The notes under the pieces: generated by a model
Database searches by the model: none
The model's input: the letters and a program-made list of their open reading frames with translations, nothing else
What the model was told of the DNA's origin: nothing
Shown: positions 1-6,901 of the stretch, in pieces
Position numbering within the stretch: the stretch's first letter is position 1
Layout: each line of letters starts with the position of its first letter
Assembly: GCA_016191985.1 (NCBI GenBank)
Contig: JACPVB010000064.1
Location: 1-11,808, forward strand
Direction: 5' to 3'
Source of the DNA: Chloroflexota bacterium
GTDB taxonomy: Bacteria > Chloroflexota > Anaerolineae > Anaerolineales > Villigracilaceae
Length of the DNA stretch: 11,808 bases
Translations under genes and position numbers: made by a program

Positions 1-99
1 AACCACGGGAATTTCCTGCGCAAAGCCGCCGATGACCCCGGCCTGGTCGAAGTCTATCGCGACGAGCAGGCAGTCATTTTTGAAGTTTTGAAACCGTGA
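1..99 (+). CDS. C-terminal end of an unidentified protein (5' end outside window)
   Basis: An open frame from the first base to a TGA at 97-99 encodes 32 residues, ending in VYRDEQAVIFEVLKP. The body of the gene lies to the left of the window, so its function cannot be read. The tail alternates charged and hydrophobic residues as in the last beta strand of a soluble domain. Endings of this kind occur on large membrane proteins of Chloroflexota, but that is only an impression. The -35 box of the next gene lies inside this reading frame, so the two genes are tightly packed. Confidence 0.55.
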   Translation, partial: NHGNFLRKAADDPGLVEVYRDEQAVIFEVLKP

Positions 100-108
100 T
101 AATATAAT
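80..108 (+). promoter_or_regulatory. Sigma-70-type promoter for the ECF sigma/anti-sigma unit
   Basis: TTGAAG (80-85) and a perfect TATAAT (103-108) are separated by exactly 17 bp. The expected transcription start is near 115, only about 9 nt before the ATG at 124. Either the leader is very short or translation starts at a later ATG (139, 145 or 160). The -35 box overlaps the last codons of the upstream gene. That this is a housekeeping-type promoter suggests the unit is not solely autoregulated. Confidence 0.6.
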
Positions 109-123
109 ATTGTTGAAGCGTGA

Positions 124-705
124 ATGACAAATCTTGAGATGTGGATGTCGATAAAAACAATGTCTGTAGCGGAAGGGCAACAAGAACTGAAGAATTTGCG
201 CGGGTTGGACTCAAAAGCGATTGGCGCAATCTACGACCAGTATTTCTCCGAGGTCTATCGTTACGTGCTGTATCGCATTGGCGATCAGACTCTCGCGGAA
301 GATATTGCCAGCGATGTGTTCATCCGTCTGCTGGAGGCCGTGCAGAATGGGCGCTCCCCGCAAACCAACCTCAAGGGATGGTTGATCGGGACCGCCTCCC
401 ACGTTGTAGCGGACCATATGCGGAAAAAATACCGCCGTCCCGAGGAAGAGATTTCCGATTCACTGCCCGACCTGACACCTGGCCCCGCTTCCGAAGTGGA
501 TCAACGCGAACAGAACCGCACCGTTCAAAGCGCGTACGCCCAGTTGACCTCCGAACAGCAACACGTACTGGCCCTGCGATTTGGGCAGGGATATTCTCTT
601 GAAGAAACCGCAACCTTTATGAATAAGAATGTCAATGCGGTAAAAGCTCTCCAGTTCCGCGCGCTGGCTGCTCTCCAGCGCGAGATTGGCGAGGTGGATT
701 TATGA
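124..705 (+). CDS. ECF-type RNA polymerase sigma factor (sigma-70 family)
   Basis: This 193-residue protein directs RNA polymerase to a specific promoter set. Region 2 lies at about residues 34-70 (IYDQYFSEVYRYVLYRIGD, then LAEDIASDVFIRLLEAV), the usual -10-recognition helices. Region 4 lies at about 141-188 (LTSEQQHVLALRFGQGYSLEETA, then a recognition helix around NVNAVKALQFRALAAL), the -35-binding helix-turn-helix. The two are joined by an acidic/Pro-rich linker and there is no region 3, as expected for the ECF class. The stop overlaps the start of the anti-sigma gene by ATGA, so production is probably translationally coupled. The start is uncertain: ATGs at 124, 139, 145 and 160 are all in frame and none has a clear Shine-Dalgarno; the conserved part begins after residue 25. 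The regulon and the signal are unknown. Confidence 0.93.
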   Translation: MTNLEMWMSIKTMSVAEGQQELKNLRGLDSKAIGAIYDQYFSEVYRYVLYRIGDQTLAEDIASDVFIRLLEAVQNGRSPQTNLKGWLIGTASHVVADHMRKKYRRPEEEISDSLPDLTPGPASEVDQREQNRTVQSAYAQLTSEQQHVLALRFGQGYSLEETATFMNKNVNAVKALQFRALAALQREIGEVDL

Positions 706-1871
706 ATAATATATTTGATGCCCTCGAAATTTGCCTGCAAGAACTTGAGAATGGAACGGACATGGAAGCCGTGCTCGCACGCTTCCCCGACCTTGCCGGT
801 GAATTACGCCCAATTTTAAAAGCCTCTGAAAAAGCGCGCAGCCTGTCTGCCGCCGAGCCTTCAGAAGATGCCATTCGCCGCGGACGTGCACGCCTTATGC
901 AGCGCGCCGCGGAAATGCGCGAGTCCAGGGTCGCGCCGCGCAAACGGGTCATCCCTGCATTCCAACGGCTGGCCCTTTCATTCTCATTAGCCGCCCTGCT
1001 TCTCATGAGTGGGACCGGATTACTTAACGCATCCGCTTCGGCATTGCCGGGCGAAAGCCTGTACCCCGTCAAGCGCACGTGGGAGGGACTGCGACTGCTT
1101 CTGATATTCAACGAAGAAGCGCGGAAGGTTCTGGAGGATGAGTTCGAGGATGAACGCCTGCATGAAGTGAACGAACTGCTCACCGAGGGCCGCCATGAAA
1201 CGATTGAATTTGCGGGCATTTATATGCAGGTAAACGGCGTTGACTATATTTCAGGGGTACGGGTCATCCTCCCGTCCAGCTCGCAGATACCCGCCCATGG
1301 CTCCCCGGTCATTATCAGTGGGCAGACCAATGCCGATGGATTTGTTGAGATCGTGAGTCTCGACCAATTACCGGAAGGTTCGATTGTGCCGATGGGAACC
1401 CCCATCGAAGTGGAGTTGGAAAATGAATCGGCGTCTGGGAACGAGTCGCCTGAAACGAATGTGCGTTATTACGAAATAGAAGGAACCCTTCAAACCATTA
1501 CTACTTCCACTCTTGTCATCAACGGCCTTACGGTGCATCTGGATGAGACTTCCGTTGAAGGGGAGTTGTGCCCCGGGATCGAGGTTGAAGCTATTGGCTA
1601 TACTGCCGAAGACGGTAAGTTTGTCATTACAGAAATAAAGGCGAAAGGCGCCTGTTCCAATGACGAAGGCAATGGAAATGCCAATTCCAATACAAACTCG
1701 AACACAAATGGCAGCCCGGAACCGAAAGAAAATGAAAACGGCAACGAAAATGAGAACGAAAATGGCAATGAAAATGAGAACGAAAACAAAAATGAAAATG
1801 AGAAGGAAAACGAGAACGACGACGATGATGATGGCAATGACAACGACAGCAACGACAATGACAATGATTGA
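702..1871 (+). CDS. Membrane anti-sigma-like protein with DUF5667/DUF5666-type domains and an Asn/Glu/Asp-rich tail
   Basis: This 389-residue protein probably holds the preceding sigma factor at the membrane. Residues 1-75 are cytoplasmic and helical, and are the likely sigma-binding part. One membrane segment lies at about 89-108. After it comes SASALPGESLYPVKRTWEGLR (about 111-131) and a charged helix, the pattern of DUF5667. Two beta-rich stretches follow (about 166-230 and 250-312); the second (IEGTLQTITTSTLVINGLTV) resembles DUF5666. The C-terminus is low complexity: Asn/Gly/Ser-rich, then alternating Glu-Asn (343-372), then Asp/Asn-rich (373-389). By topology this tail is outside the membrane. 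It is strongly acidic and could bind cations or cell-wall material, but that is inference. The ATGA overlap with the sigma gene and the terminator just after the stop define a two-gene unit. Confidence 0.85.
   Translation: MNNIFDALEICLQELENGTDMEAVLARFPDLAGELRPILKASEKARSLSAAEPSEDAIRRGRARLMQRAAEMRESRVAPRKRVIPAFQRLALSFSLAALLLMSGTGLLNASASALPGESLYPVKRTWEGLRLLLIFNEEARKVLEDEFEDERLHEVNELLTEGRHETIEFAGIYMQVNGVDYISGVRVILPSSSQIPAHGSPVIISGQTNADGFVEIVSLDQLPEGSIVPMGTPIEVELENESASGNESPETNVRYYEIEGTLQTITTSTLVINGLTVHLDETSVEGELCPGIEVEAIGYTAEDGKFVITEIKAKGACSNDEGNGNANSNTNSNTNGSPEPKENENGNENENENGNENENENKNENEKENENDDDDDGNDNDSNDNDND
1728..1868 (+). repeat. Low-complexity GAA/GAG-AAT/AAC codon repeat (Glu-Asn, then Asp-Asn)
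   Basis: The 3' end of the anti-sigma gene is almost pure purine-A with a 6-bp period: 1728-1817 alternates Glu and Asn codons, broken by a few Gly and Lys codons, and 1818-1868 is Asp/Asn-rich. Codons vary between GAA/GAG and AAT/AAC while the amino-acid pattern holds, which suggests selection on the peptide rather than recent slippage alone. The opposite strand shows a Ser/Phe-rich open frame that is only a by-product. Confidence 0.85.
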
Positions 1872-1875
1872 TAAT

Positions 1876-1910
1876 AAAAACTGCGATGCGACCCCTCGCA
1901 GTTTTTATTT
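1876..1910 (+). terminator. Intrinsic terminator after the sigma/anti-sigma unit
   Basis: An 11-bp perfect stem pairs AAAAACTGCGA (1876-1886) with TCGCAGTTTTT (1896-1906) around a 9-nt loop, followed by ATTT. It starts 5 nt after the TGA of the anti-sigma gene. A and T runs on both sides make it usable in either direction. Confidence 0.85.
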
Positions 1911-2046
1911 CCCTCAAATTTAATTTGCCTTTTGACATAAAATCGATTAAATTAACAGTCTAGCACGTACGTTCTATTCCACGGAAATCCTAGAGATTTG
2001 TCAAACCTTTAGGGTCTATACCAGGAAATTTTAGGAGAGAGACATC

Positions 2047-4683
2047 ATGCCCGAATCTAATTTCTATCTTGGCCGCCTGCTCGATTCAAAAACCGCAAAA
2101 CCAACCACCACCCCCATTGAATACGATCCCGCCGACCTGACCACGCACGCCGTCGTCACAGGTATGACAGGTTCAGGCAAAACAGGTTTGTGCATTTCCC
2201 TGCTCGAAGAAGCGGCTCTGCAGGGTGTGCCCGCCATCATCATCGACCCCAAAGGCGACCTTACCAATTTATTATTACATTTCCCCAGCCTTGCCCCGCA
2301 GGATTTTCAGCCATGGATCGACCCCGAAATGGCGCGCCGCGCTAGCAAAACTTTAGACCAGGCCGCAGACGAAGCCTCCTCTGCCTGGCGCAGCGGACTC
2401 AAAGAATGGGGCATCGGTCCAGACCGATTGCAGGCGTTGAAGAACGCCGCACAATTCGCCATCTTCACCCCAGGCTCGGATGCGGGAATTCCCGTCAGCG
2501 TGCTTTCTTCGCTTGCCGCACCAGACTTGGATTGGGAAACCAATCGCGAGGTCCTACGGGAGCGCATTTCCAGCACCGTTACAGCGCTGCTTGGTTTGGT
2601 CGGTCTCACCGACCTCGACCCCATCCGCTCGCGGGAACACATCCTGCTTTCCAACATTTTTGAAACCCATTGGAGCGAAGGCCGCGATATTGACCTGACT
2701 GAATTAATTTTACAAACCCAAACGCCGCCTTTCGATAAACTCGGCGCATTTCCCGTGGATACCTTCTTCCCGCAAAAAGACCGCATGGAACTAGCGATGA
2801 TCCTCAACAACATCCTCGCCGCGCCCGCCTTTGAAACCTGGCGCGAAGGCCAATCACTTGACGTTCAATCCCTGCTCTTCACCGAAGATGGCCGCCCGCG
2901 TCATAGCATTTTTTATCTCGCGCACCTTTCGGATGGCGAGCGCATGTTCTTCGTCACCCTTCTGCTCTCCGCCGTCGAAACATGGATGCGCACCCAAAGC
3001 GGCTCCACCTCCCTGCGCGCCCTCCTTTACATGGATGAAATTTACGGCTATCTTCCGCCCACCGCCGTCCCGCCGTCAAAAGGCCCACTCCTGCGCATGT
3101 TAAAACAAGCCCGCGCCTTCGGCCTCGGCCTTTTGCTCGCCACCCAAAACCCCGTAGACATTGATTACAAAGCCCTCTCCAACACGGGCACATGGTTCAT
3201 CGGCAAACTGCAAACCGAGCGCGATAAAAATCGTCTGCTCGACGGCCTCGAAAGCGCGGCAGGCGCTGGTCTCCCTCGCGCCGCAATGGACAAACTTATT
3301 TCATCGTTAGGCAAGCGCGTCTTCGTCATGCACAACGTCCACGAAAAAGCGCCCGTCTTAATGCAAACCCGTTGGGTGATGAACTTCCTCGCTGGCCCTC
3401 TCACACGCAACCAGATTCCCGCTCTTAACGAACTTGCGGACGCTGGCGCATCGCTTCCAACCCCGCCGACAACTGCTCCTGTTTCGAGGAAAGTTTCCAA
3501 GCCCCAGCCTTCTGTTGAAGCGTTTCAACCTGTCAGTGTTCCGTCGTCAGTGACCAGTGATCAGTCGTCAGTAATCAGTCAACCTGCAACCTTCCAACCT
3601 TCCAACCCGCAACCCGCAAGCAATCGTAAATCGTCAACTCGTGCTGAGCCTGGTCGAAGCATCGTAAATCCAAAATCGGATGGCAGCCTCACCAAACCGC
3701 CGCTCCCCGCGGGCATTCGTGAATATTATCTGCCACAAAACTTCAGCCTGCCCGAAGCCTTTCAGTCCGCGGGACGCGCCATGCCGGCCCAGGCCATGAT
3801 CCAGGGAGTGATGTATCGTCCTTCATTACTGGCCGCTGCCCAAATCCGCATTATGGATCGCAAATATGGCGTGGACAGCGAAGTCACCAAAGCCGCCCTC
3901 GTGGACACATTGGATCGTCGCGGCATCGTCCGTTGGGATGAGTTTGCTTATGCCGGTCCCTCGCTCGATAAAGTGGAGACCATGCCCGTGCCATCGGCTC
4001 GCTACGGCGGCATTGACTCGCCGCTCAACGACTCAAAGCAAATGACCGCCTTGCAAAAGGACTTCACCGATTGGGTCTTCCGCAATTCGTCCGTCACGGC
4101 GCGCGCCAACCTGGCGCTCAAAGTCTACGGCGGACCAGACATCAGCCAAGCCGAATTTATGACGGCGTGCGCCGAGCAGGCCCGGGCGGGGCGCGATGCG
4201 GAAATCACCAAGAAAACATCCGCCATCGAAAAGAAAATCAAAACGCTGGAAGATAAACTCGCGCGCGAAGAACGCGAACTCCGCGAAGATGAAACCGATC
4301 TCCAGCATCGCAAAATGGAAGAGATGGGAACCCACGCGGAAAATGTGCTGGGCTTATTTACGGGCAGCCGTAGTACCCGCAGGCTGTCGTCGTCTTTATC
4401 CAAACGCCGCCAGACGGAAAATGCCAAAGAGGATGTGCAGGAATCTCTGGACACAATCGCGCAATATAAAAAGGATCTGGCTAATCTCATCCGCGAACGC
4501 GATGACGTTGCCGCCGAGATCAATGACCGTTGGGGACGTGTGGTCAATGAAACCAGCGAAGTGACCATCAACCCGAAGAAGACGGATATTTATGTCAATC
4601 TCTTCGGCGTGGCATGGAAGCCGTATTACGTTGTCGAGTCTGGGGGTGAGACGATGGAACTGCCCGCGTTTGGTGCTGAATAA
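2047..4683 (+). CDS. HerA/FtsK-like P-loop ATPase with C-terminal coiled coils
   Basis: This 878-residue protein has a RecA-fold motor of the HerA/FtsK/VirB4 group (DUF87/DUF853-like), a family that usually moves along DNA. Walker A is GMTGSGKT (39-46), followed by the family's IIIDPKGDL (about 64-72). Walker B is LLYMDE (about 326-331), then LLLATQNPVDIDYKALSNTG, the typical strand and sensor region. Residues about 474-555 form a Pro/Ser/Gln-rich linker made of short DNA repeats. After a mixed domain come two coiled coils (about 718-770 and 785-830) and a beta-rich end with TDIYVNLFGVAWKPYYV. AGGAG at 2033-2037, 9 nt before the ATG, fixes the start. There is no nurA, nuclease or other partner beside it, so a role in end resection, defence or secretion cannot be assigned. 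A TTGACA at 1932 lacks a good -10. Motor identity is sure; the cellular role is not. Confidence 0.85.
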   Translation: MPESNFYLGRLLDSKTAKPTTTPIEYDPADLTTHAVVTGMTGSGKTGLCISLLEEAALQGVPAIIIDPKGDLTNLLLHFPSLAPQDFQPWIDPEMARRASKTLDQAADEASSAWRSGLKEWGIGPDRLQALKNAAQFAIFTPGSDAGIPVSVLSSLAAPDLDWETNREVLRERISSTVTALLGLVGLTDLDPIRSREHILLSNIFETHWSEGRDIDLTELILQTQTPPFDKLGAFPVDTFFPQKDRMELAMILNNILAAPAFETWREGQSLDVQSLLFTEDGRPRHSIFYLAHLSDGERMFFVTLLLSAVETWMRTQSGSTSLRALLYMDEIYGYLPPTAVPPSKGPLLRMLKQARAFGLGLLLATQNPVDIDYKALSNTGTWFIGKLQTERDKNRLLDGLESAAGAGLPRAAMDKLISSLGKRVFVMHNVHEKAPVLMQTRWVMNFLAGPLTRNQIPALNELADAGASLPTPPTTAPVSRKVSKPQPSVEAFQPVSVPSSVTSDQSSVISQPATFQPSNPQPASNRKSSTRAEPGRSIVNPKSDGSLTKPPLPAGIREYYLPQNFSLPEAFQSAGRAMPAQAMIQGVMYRPSLLAAAQIRIMDRKYGVDSEVTKAALVDTLDRRGIVRWDEFAYAGPSLDKVETMPVPSARYGGIDSPLNDSKQMTALQKDFTDWVFRNSSVTARANLALKVYGGPDISQAEFMTACAEQARAGRDAEITKKTSAIEKKIKTLEDKLAREERELREDETDLQHRKMEEMGTHAENVLGLFTGSRSTRRLSSSLSKRRQTENAKEDVQESLDTIAQYKKDLANLIRERDDVAAEINDRWGRVVNETSEVTINPKKTDIYVNLFGVAWKPYYVVESGGETMELPAFGAE
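3543..3670 (+). repeat. Cluster of short repeats inside the ATPase linker
   Basis: Three repeat types lie end to end and in frame. GTCGTCAGT occurs at 3543-3551 and 3564-3572 within a run of CAGT-N-A-TCAGT units. An 8-bp tandem AACCTTCC (3589-3596, 3597-3604) is followed by AACCCGC twice (3605-3618). Then ATCGTAAATC (3623-3632 and 3661-3670) brackets an inverted copy of the small palindromic repeat at 3638-3659. The encoded peptide is Ser/Gln/Pro-rich and probably unstructured. Confidence 0.8.
3638..3659 (-). repeat. Dispersed palindromic repeat, copy 1 (inside a gene)
   Basis: Read on the - strand this 22-nt stretch begins CTTCGACCAGGCTCAG and ends CACGAG. It matches the copies at 8062-8082 and 9671-9691 except for one extra C and a few transitions. 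Here it is translated as part of the ATPase linker (SRAEPGRS-like residues), and perfect 10-bp direct repeats flank it at short distance. Confidence 0.7.
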
Positions 4684-4686
4684 TTT

Positions 4687-4715
4687 GTAGGGGCACAGCG
4701 CCGCTGTGCCCCTAC
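4687..4715. repeat. GC-rich perfect inverted repeat (hairpin 1)
   Basis: GTAGGGGCACAGCG (4687-4700) is followed one base later by its exact complement (4702-4715); as RNA this gives about 12 bp with a 5-nt loop. It lies 3 bp after the ATPase stop codon. No T-run follows, so it is not a standard intrinsic terminator, though it may stall transcription or protect the 3' end. Repeats of this look are scattered in intergenic DNA of Chloroflexota and cyanobacteria, as far as I recall. Confidence 0.8.
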
Positions 4716-4724
4716 GCCGTAATA

Positions 4725-4749
4725 TAGTGACGACTTCGAGTCGTCACTA
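4725..4749. repeat. Perfect inverted repeat (hairpin 2)
   Basis: TAGTGACGACT (4725-4735) pairs with AGTCGTCACTA (4739-4749) around TCG. It lies 9 bp after hairpin 1 and 22 bp before the methyltransferase start codon, so it would form in the 5' leader if that gene is read through from the ATPase. There is no T-run. Confidence 0.8.
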
Positions 4750-4771
4750 CGCTTTAAAGGACAAAATCACC

Positions 4772-5359
4772 ATGAGCATTTTCATTCTTCTATTCGCTCT
4801 CGCCATTTGGGGAGTTGTACATTCTTTTCTCGCTTCGCATCTCGCCAAGGATTTGTTTCGTCTAAAGGCAGGGAATATGGATTTTTACCGCCTTGCGTAT
4901 AATATTTTTGCAGGCATCAGCTTTCTTCCCATTATTTATCTGATGGCGACCCTGCCAGATCAACCTGTGTATCAAGTTTCCGCGCCGTGGAGTTATCTCC
5001 TGCTGGGCGGACAGGCGTTTGCGGCGTTGATGTTGCTCACAGCATTTTTGCAAACAGATTCGCTGTCTTTTGTGGGCTTGCGTCAATTGTTTGAAAAAGA
5101 GAAAACGGGCGCGCTTGTCACACGCGGGTTGTATCGCGTGGTGCGGCATCCGTTATACACGTTTGGGTTGTTGCTCGTCTGGCTTTCCCCGGGCGTTTCA
5201 CAAAATTCGTTGACGGTTTACATTGGCGCAACGCTTTATACGTTGATCGGCGCCTATTTTGAAGAGCGCAAACTGCTGCATGATTTTGGCGAAGCGTATG
5301 CAGAGTACAAGCGCAAGACACCGATGTTGATTCCAGGGTTGGTATTTGGAAAAAGGTAG
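4772..5359 (+). CDS. Integral-membrane methyltransferase of the isoprenylcysteine/phospholipid methyltransferase (ICMT/NnrU-like) type
   Basis: This 195-residue protein has about five membrane segments. Its family signature is GLYRVVRHPLYTFG (about 119-132, with RHP at 125-127) followed by EERKLLHDFGEAYAEYK (164-180) and a final Pro-rich PMLIPG; the Arg-His-Pro and Glu-Glu residues form the S-adenosylmethionine pocket in this superfamily. The N-terminus (WGVVHSFLASHLAK) resembles NnrU and methanethiol methyltransferase relatives. The substrate could be a lipid, a thiol or a prenyl group and cannot be told from sequence. The ATG at 4772 has AAAGGA at 4756-4761; an in-frame GTG at 4706 lies inside hairpin 1 and would add a non-hydrophobic peptide, so it is not used. 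The gene is 88 bp downstream of the ATPase on the same strand; co-transcription is possible. Confidence 0.85.
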   Translation: MSIFILLFALAIWGVVHSFLASHLAKDLFRLKAGNMDFYRLAYNIFAGISFLPIIYLMATLPDQPVYQVSAPWSYLLLGGQAFAALMLLTAFLQTDSLSFVGLRQLFEKEKTGALVTRGLYRVVRHPLYTFGLLLVWLSPGVSQNSLTVYIGATLYTLIGAYFEERKLLHDFGEAYAEYKRKTPMLIPGLVFGKR

Positions 5360-5390
5360 AGTATCTAAAAAATGGGCTAAAAACTTTTAC

Positions 5391-5437
5391 CACAAAGAGC
5401 ACGGAGTTTGTTGAGTTGTTTCTCCGTGCTCTTTGTG
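5391..5437. terminator. Strong 16-bp hairpin, possible bidirectional terminator
   Basis: CACAAAGAGCACGGAG (5391-5406) pairs perfectly with 5422-5437 around a 15-nt T-rich loop. It follows the methyltransferase stop by 31 bp and lies between convergent genes, where a terminator is expected. T-runs are weak on both sides, so it may instead be a remnant of the ACCACAAAG-type spacer repeat, which recurs at about 9578-9595. Confidence 0.5.
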
Positions 5438-5501
5438 ATCTGATTTAAAAAACCATTTCATAGGTCATACTTGTAGCATGACGCTCTCATGAGGAGAAAT
5501 T

Positions 5502-5520
5502 GTCACGTTGTAAACGTGAC
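5502..5520. repeat. Perfect 8-bp inverted repeat
   Basis: GTCACGTT (5502-5509) and AACGTGAC (5513-5520) flank GTA. It resembles hairpin 2 at 4725-4749 in design (short loop, GTCAC/GTGAC arms), suggesting one family of small mobile or replicating hairpins. Confidence 0.65.
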
Positions 5521-5535
5521 CTACGTTTTTCATCG

Positions 5536-5568
5536 TTTCGACAGGGTTTCGACAAGGTCTCGGCAGGC
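5536..5568. repeat. 11-bp tandem repeat, three units
   Basis: TTTCGACAGGG (5536-5546), TTTCGACAAGG (5547-5557) and TCTCGGCAGGC (5558-5568) are successive variants of one unit, which is also the core of the palindromic repeat family (TTCGACAGGCTC). Some decayed copies seem to lie on its right side. Confidence 0.65.
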
Positions 5569-5689
5569 TCGACCCAGCGGCTCAACCTACCAGCTCAGGA
5601 CAAGCCTTCGGGGTGAACCCCTTCATGAATACTCCGTGGGTAAATCTTTTGACGAGCCTGCACAATGAGGTGTTTACAAAAGGCAGAGA

Positions 5690-6901
5690 TTATTCCGCTT
5701 TGACGGCGGGTTCTGGCAGGGAAATGGGACGGGTGACGAATAAAAACAGGACAAGCATGATCCCAAGGGTATCGGCTAGAAGGATGGTGGTCATCGTGCC
5801 TGGGCCAGTCTGTGCAAAGATCTGACCGATCAACCATGAGAGGAACATACTGCCTGCACCAGACCCGACCAGGAACCAGCCAGTGATCGCTCCTGTGATC
5901 TGCATCCGCTCGCCCGCCAGCACGAGGATGGTTGGAAAAATAGAAGCCATGGATATTCCCAACCCAATTGTGCCGACCCACATGGCAAGGTTGGAGTCTT
6001 TCCAGAGCATGATAATGACTGTGCTGAGCGCGCAGCCGAGCAAGTCCACAACGAGGATGGTTTGCGAGCGTGCGCGTGTGGAGATCCAAACACCTAACAA
6101 CCTGCCAAGCGTGAACGAGCCCCAAAATGCGGACGTTAGATAAGCCGCGGTAATGGTTGTGCCGAGTCCGAGGGTTAAGGCATAGGTGTAGACCCAGTTC
6201 CCGAATCCAAGCTCAAGCCCAACATAAAGTAAAAACAGCAGCATACAGAACATGACAGGAACAAAAGGGATGGGGGCGTTCTTCCTTTCTTCGCTGTGCG
6301 TGTGCACGGACGGTTCTGGTAAAAGCCAAAGCCAGATTGCAATTGGCGAACAGGCAATTGCAATCGACCAATACAGCCAGTGGATATTGCTTGTGATCAA
6401 AAGGATTCTCGCGAGCAGGAGCGGCGCACCAAAAGAACCTACGCCGAAAAAGAAATGAAGCCCATTCATGAGCGGCCCGGATTTATCGCCGTGCGTCCAT
6501 AGAAGGAGTGTGTTGCAGCCCACATCAAGGACGCCAGAGGCCAGCCCGCTGATGAACATAAATAATAGAAGGGCAGGCAGGGTGTTTGCAATCGGTATCA
6601 ACGCAGAGACGATCCCCACAACGATCAGCACAGAAGACATTAATTTGTGCCCAGGGATACGGTCATAGGCGCGGCCTCCGAAGTAGGAGCCGATGAGGTA
6701 GCCAATGGAACCAAATACGAAGATCAGGCTGATGCGTCCCAATCCGCTGGAGGTGTGTTCTGCGAGTGCGGGCAGGCTGGGTCCACTTGCAGCGGAGGTG
6801 GCTCCCAGGATAATGAAGGACATGTAGTATGCAATGGTTGCAATTATTTTGGTGGATGGGGTTGAGGATGTCATAAATGGTATTTTATCAGCCCTTAACA
6901 A
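5690..6901 (-). CDS. MFS transporter (FucP/NaGLT-like), substrate unknown
   Basis: This 403-residue protein has twelve predicted membrane segments in two halves joined by a polar loop (LPEPSVHTHSEERKNAPIPF, about 197-216). The loop after the second segment reads GSYFGGRAYDRIPGHKL, a degenerate MFS motif A with the Gly and Asp/Arg positions kept. The overall pattern (long first segment, ASGVLDVGCN, NGLHFFFGVGSFGAP) is close to the fucose permease and sodium-glucose type branch, which imports sugars or small solutes. The substrate is not determined. A TTG start at 6901 has GAGGA 6 nt upstream; the ATG at 6874 has no well-placed ribosome site, so TTG is preferred, giving nine extra N-terminal residues. 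It follows the Sco/cytochrome c gene by 51 bp without a terminator, so they are probably co-transcribed; a functional link is not evident. Confidence 0.85.
   Translation of the reverse strand: MLRADKIPFMTSSTPSTKIIATIAYYMSFIILGATSAASGPSLPALAEHTSSGLGRISLIFVFGSIGYLIGSYFGGRAYDRIPGHKLMSSVLIVVGIVSALIPIANTLPALLLFMFISGLASGVLDVGCNTLLLWTHGDKSGPLMNGLHFFFGVGSFGAPLLLARILLITSNIHWLYWSIAIACSPIAIWLWLLPEPSVHTHSEERKNAPIPFVPVMFCMLLFLLYVGLELGFGNWVYTYALTLGLGTTITAAYLTSAFWGSFTLGRLLGVWISTRARSQTILVVDLLGCALSTVIIMLWKDSNLAMWVGTIGLGISMASIFPTILVLAGERMQITGAITGWFLVGSGAGSMFLSWLIGQIFAQTGPGTMTTILLADTLGIMLVLFLFVTRPISLPEPAVKAE

Larger units (their letters stand above)
5360..5689. other. Repeat-rich 330-bp spacer between convergent genes
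   Basis: No gene is supported here. From left to right it holds a 16-bp perfect inverted repeat (5391-5437), an imperfect GTCAT/ATGAC hairpin (5464-5482), an 8-bp perfect hairpin (5502-5520), an 11-bp tandem repeat (5536-5568), and degraded pieces of the palindromic family (about 5557-5574 and 5592-5605). Open frames through it have no start signal and no recognisable protein sequence. Confidence 0.7.

Noticed and set aside
1728..1868. Regular short repeats that might suggest a CRISPR-like array
   Set aside because: The 6-bp period is a codon-level Glu-Asn repeat with no spacers, inside a confirmed gene.
1598..1938. Open frames opposite the Glu/Asn repeat (Ser/Phe-rich and Cys/His-rich)
   Set aside because: Their composition is only the complement of the repeat, with no start signal.
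1932..1958. Perfect TTGACA upstream of the ATPase gene
   Set aside because: No acceptable -10 box at 15-19 bp, so it is not called as a promoter.
4706..4771. Upstream GTG start for the membrane methyltransferase
   Set aside because: It lies within hairpin 1, has no ribosome site, and adds a polar peptide in front of the first membrane segment; ATG 4772 has AAAGGA.
5595..6143. Open frames on both strands over the 3' half of the FucP-like gene and the adjoining spacer
   Set aside because: Shadow frames lacking start signals or domain-like sequence; the transporter frame explains the region.
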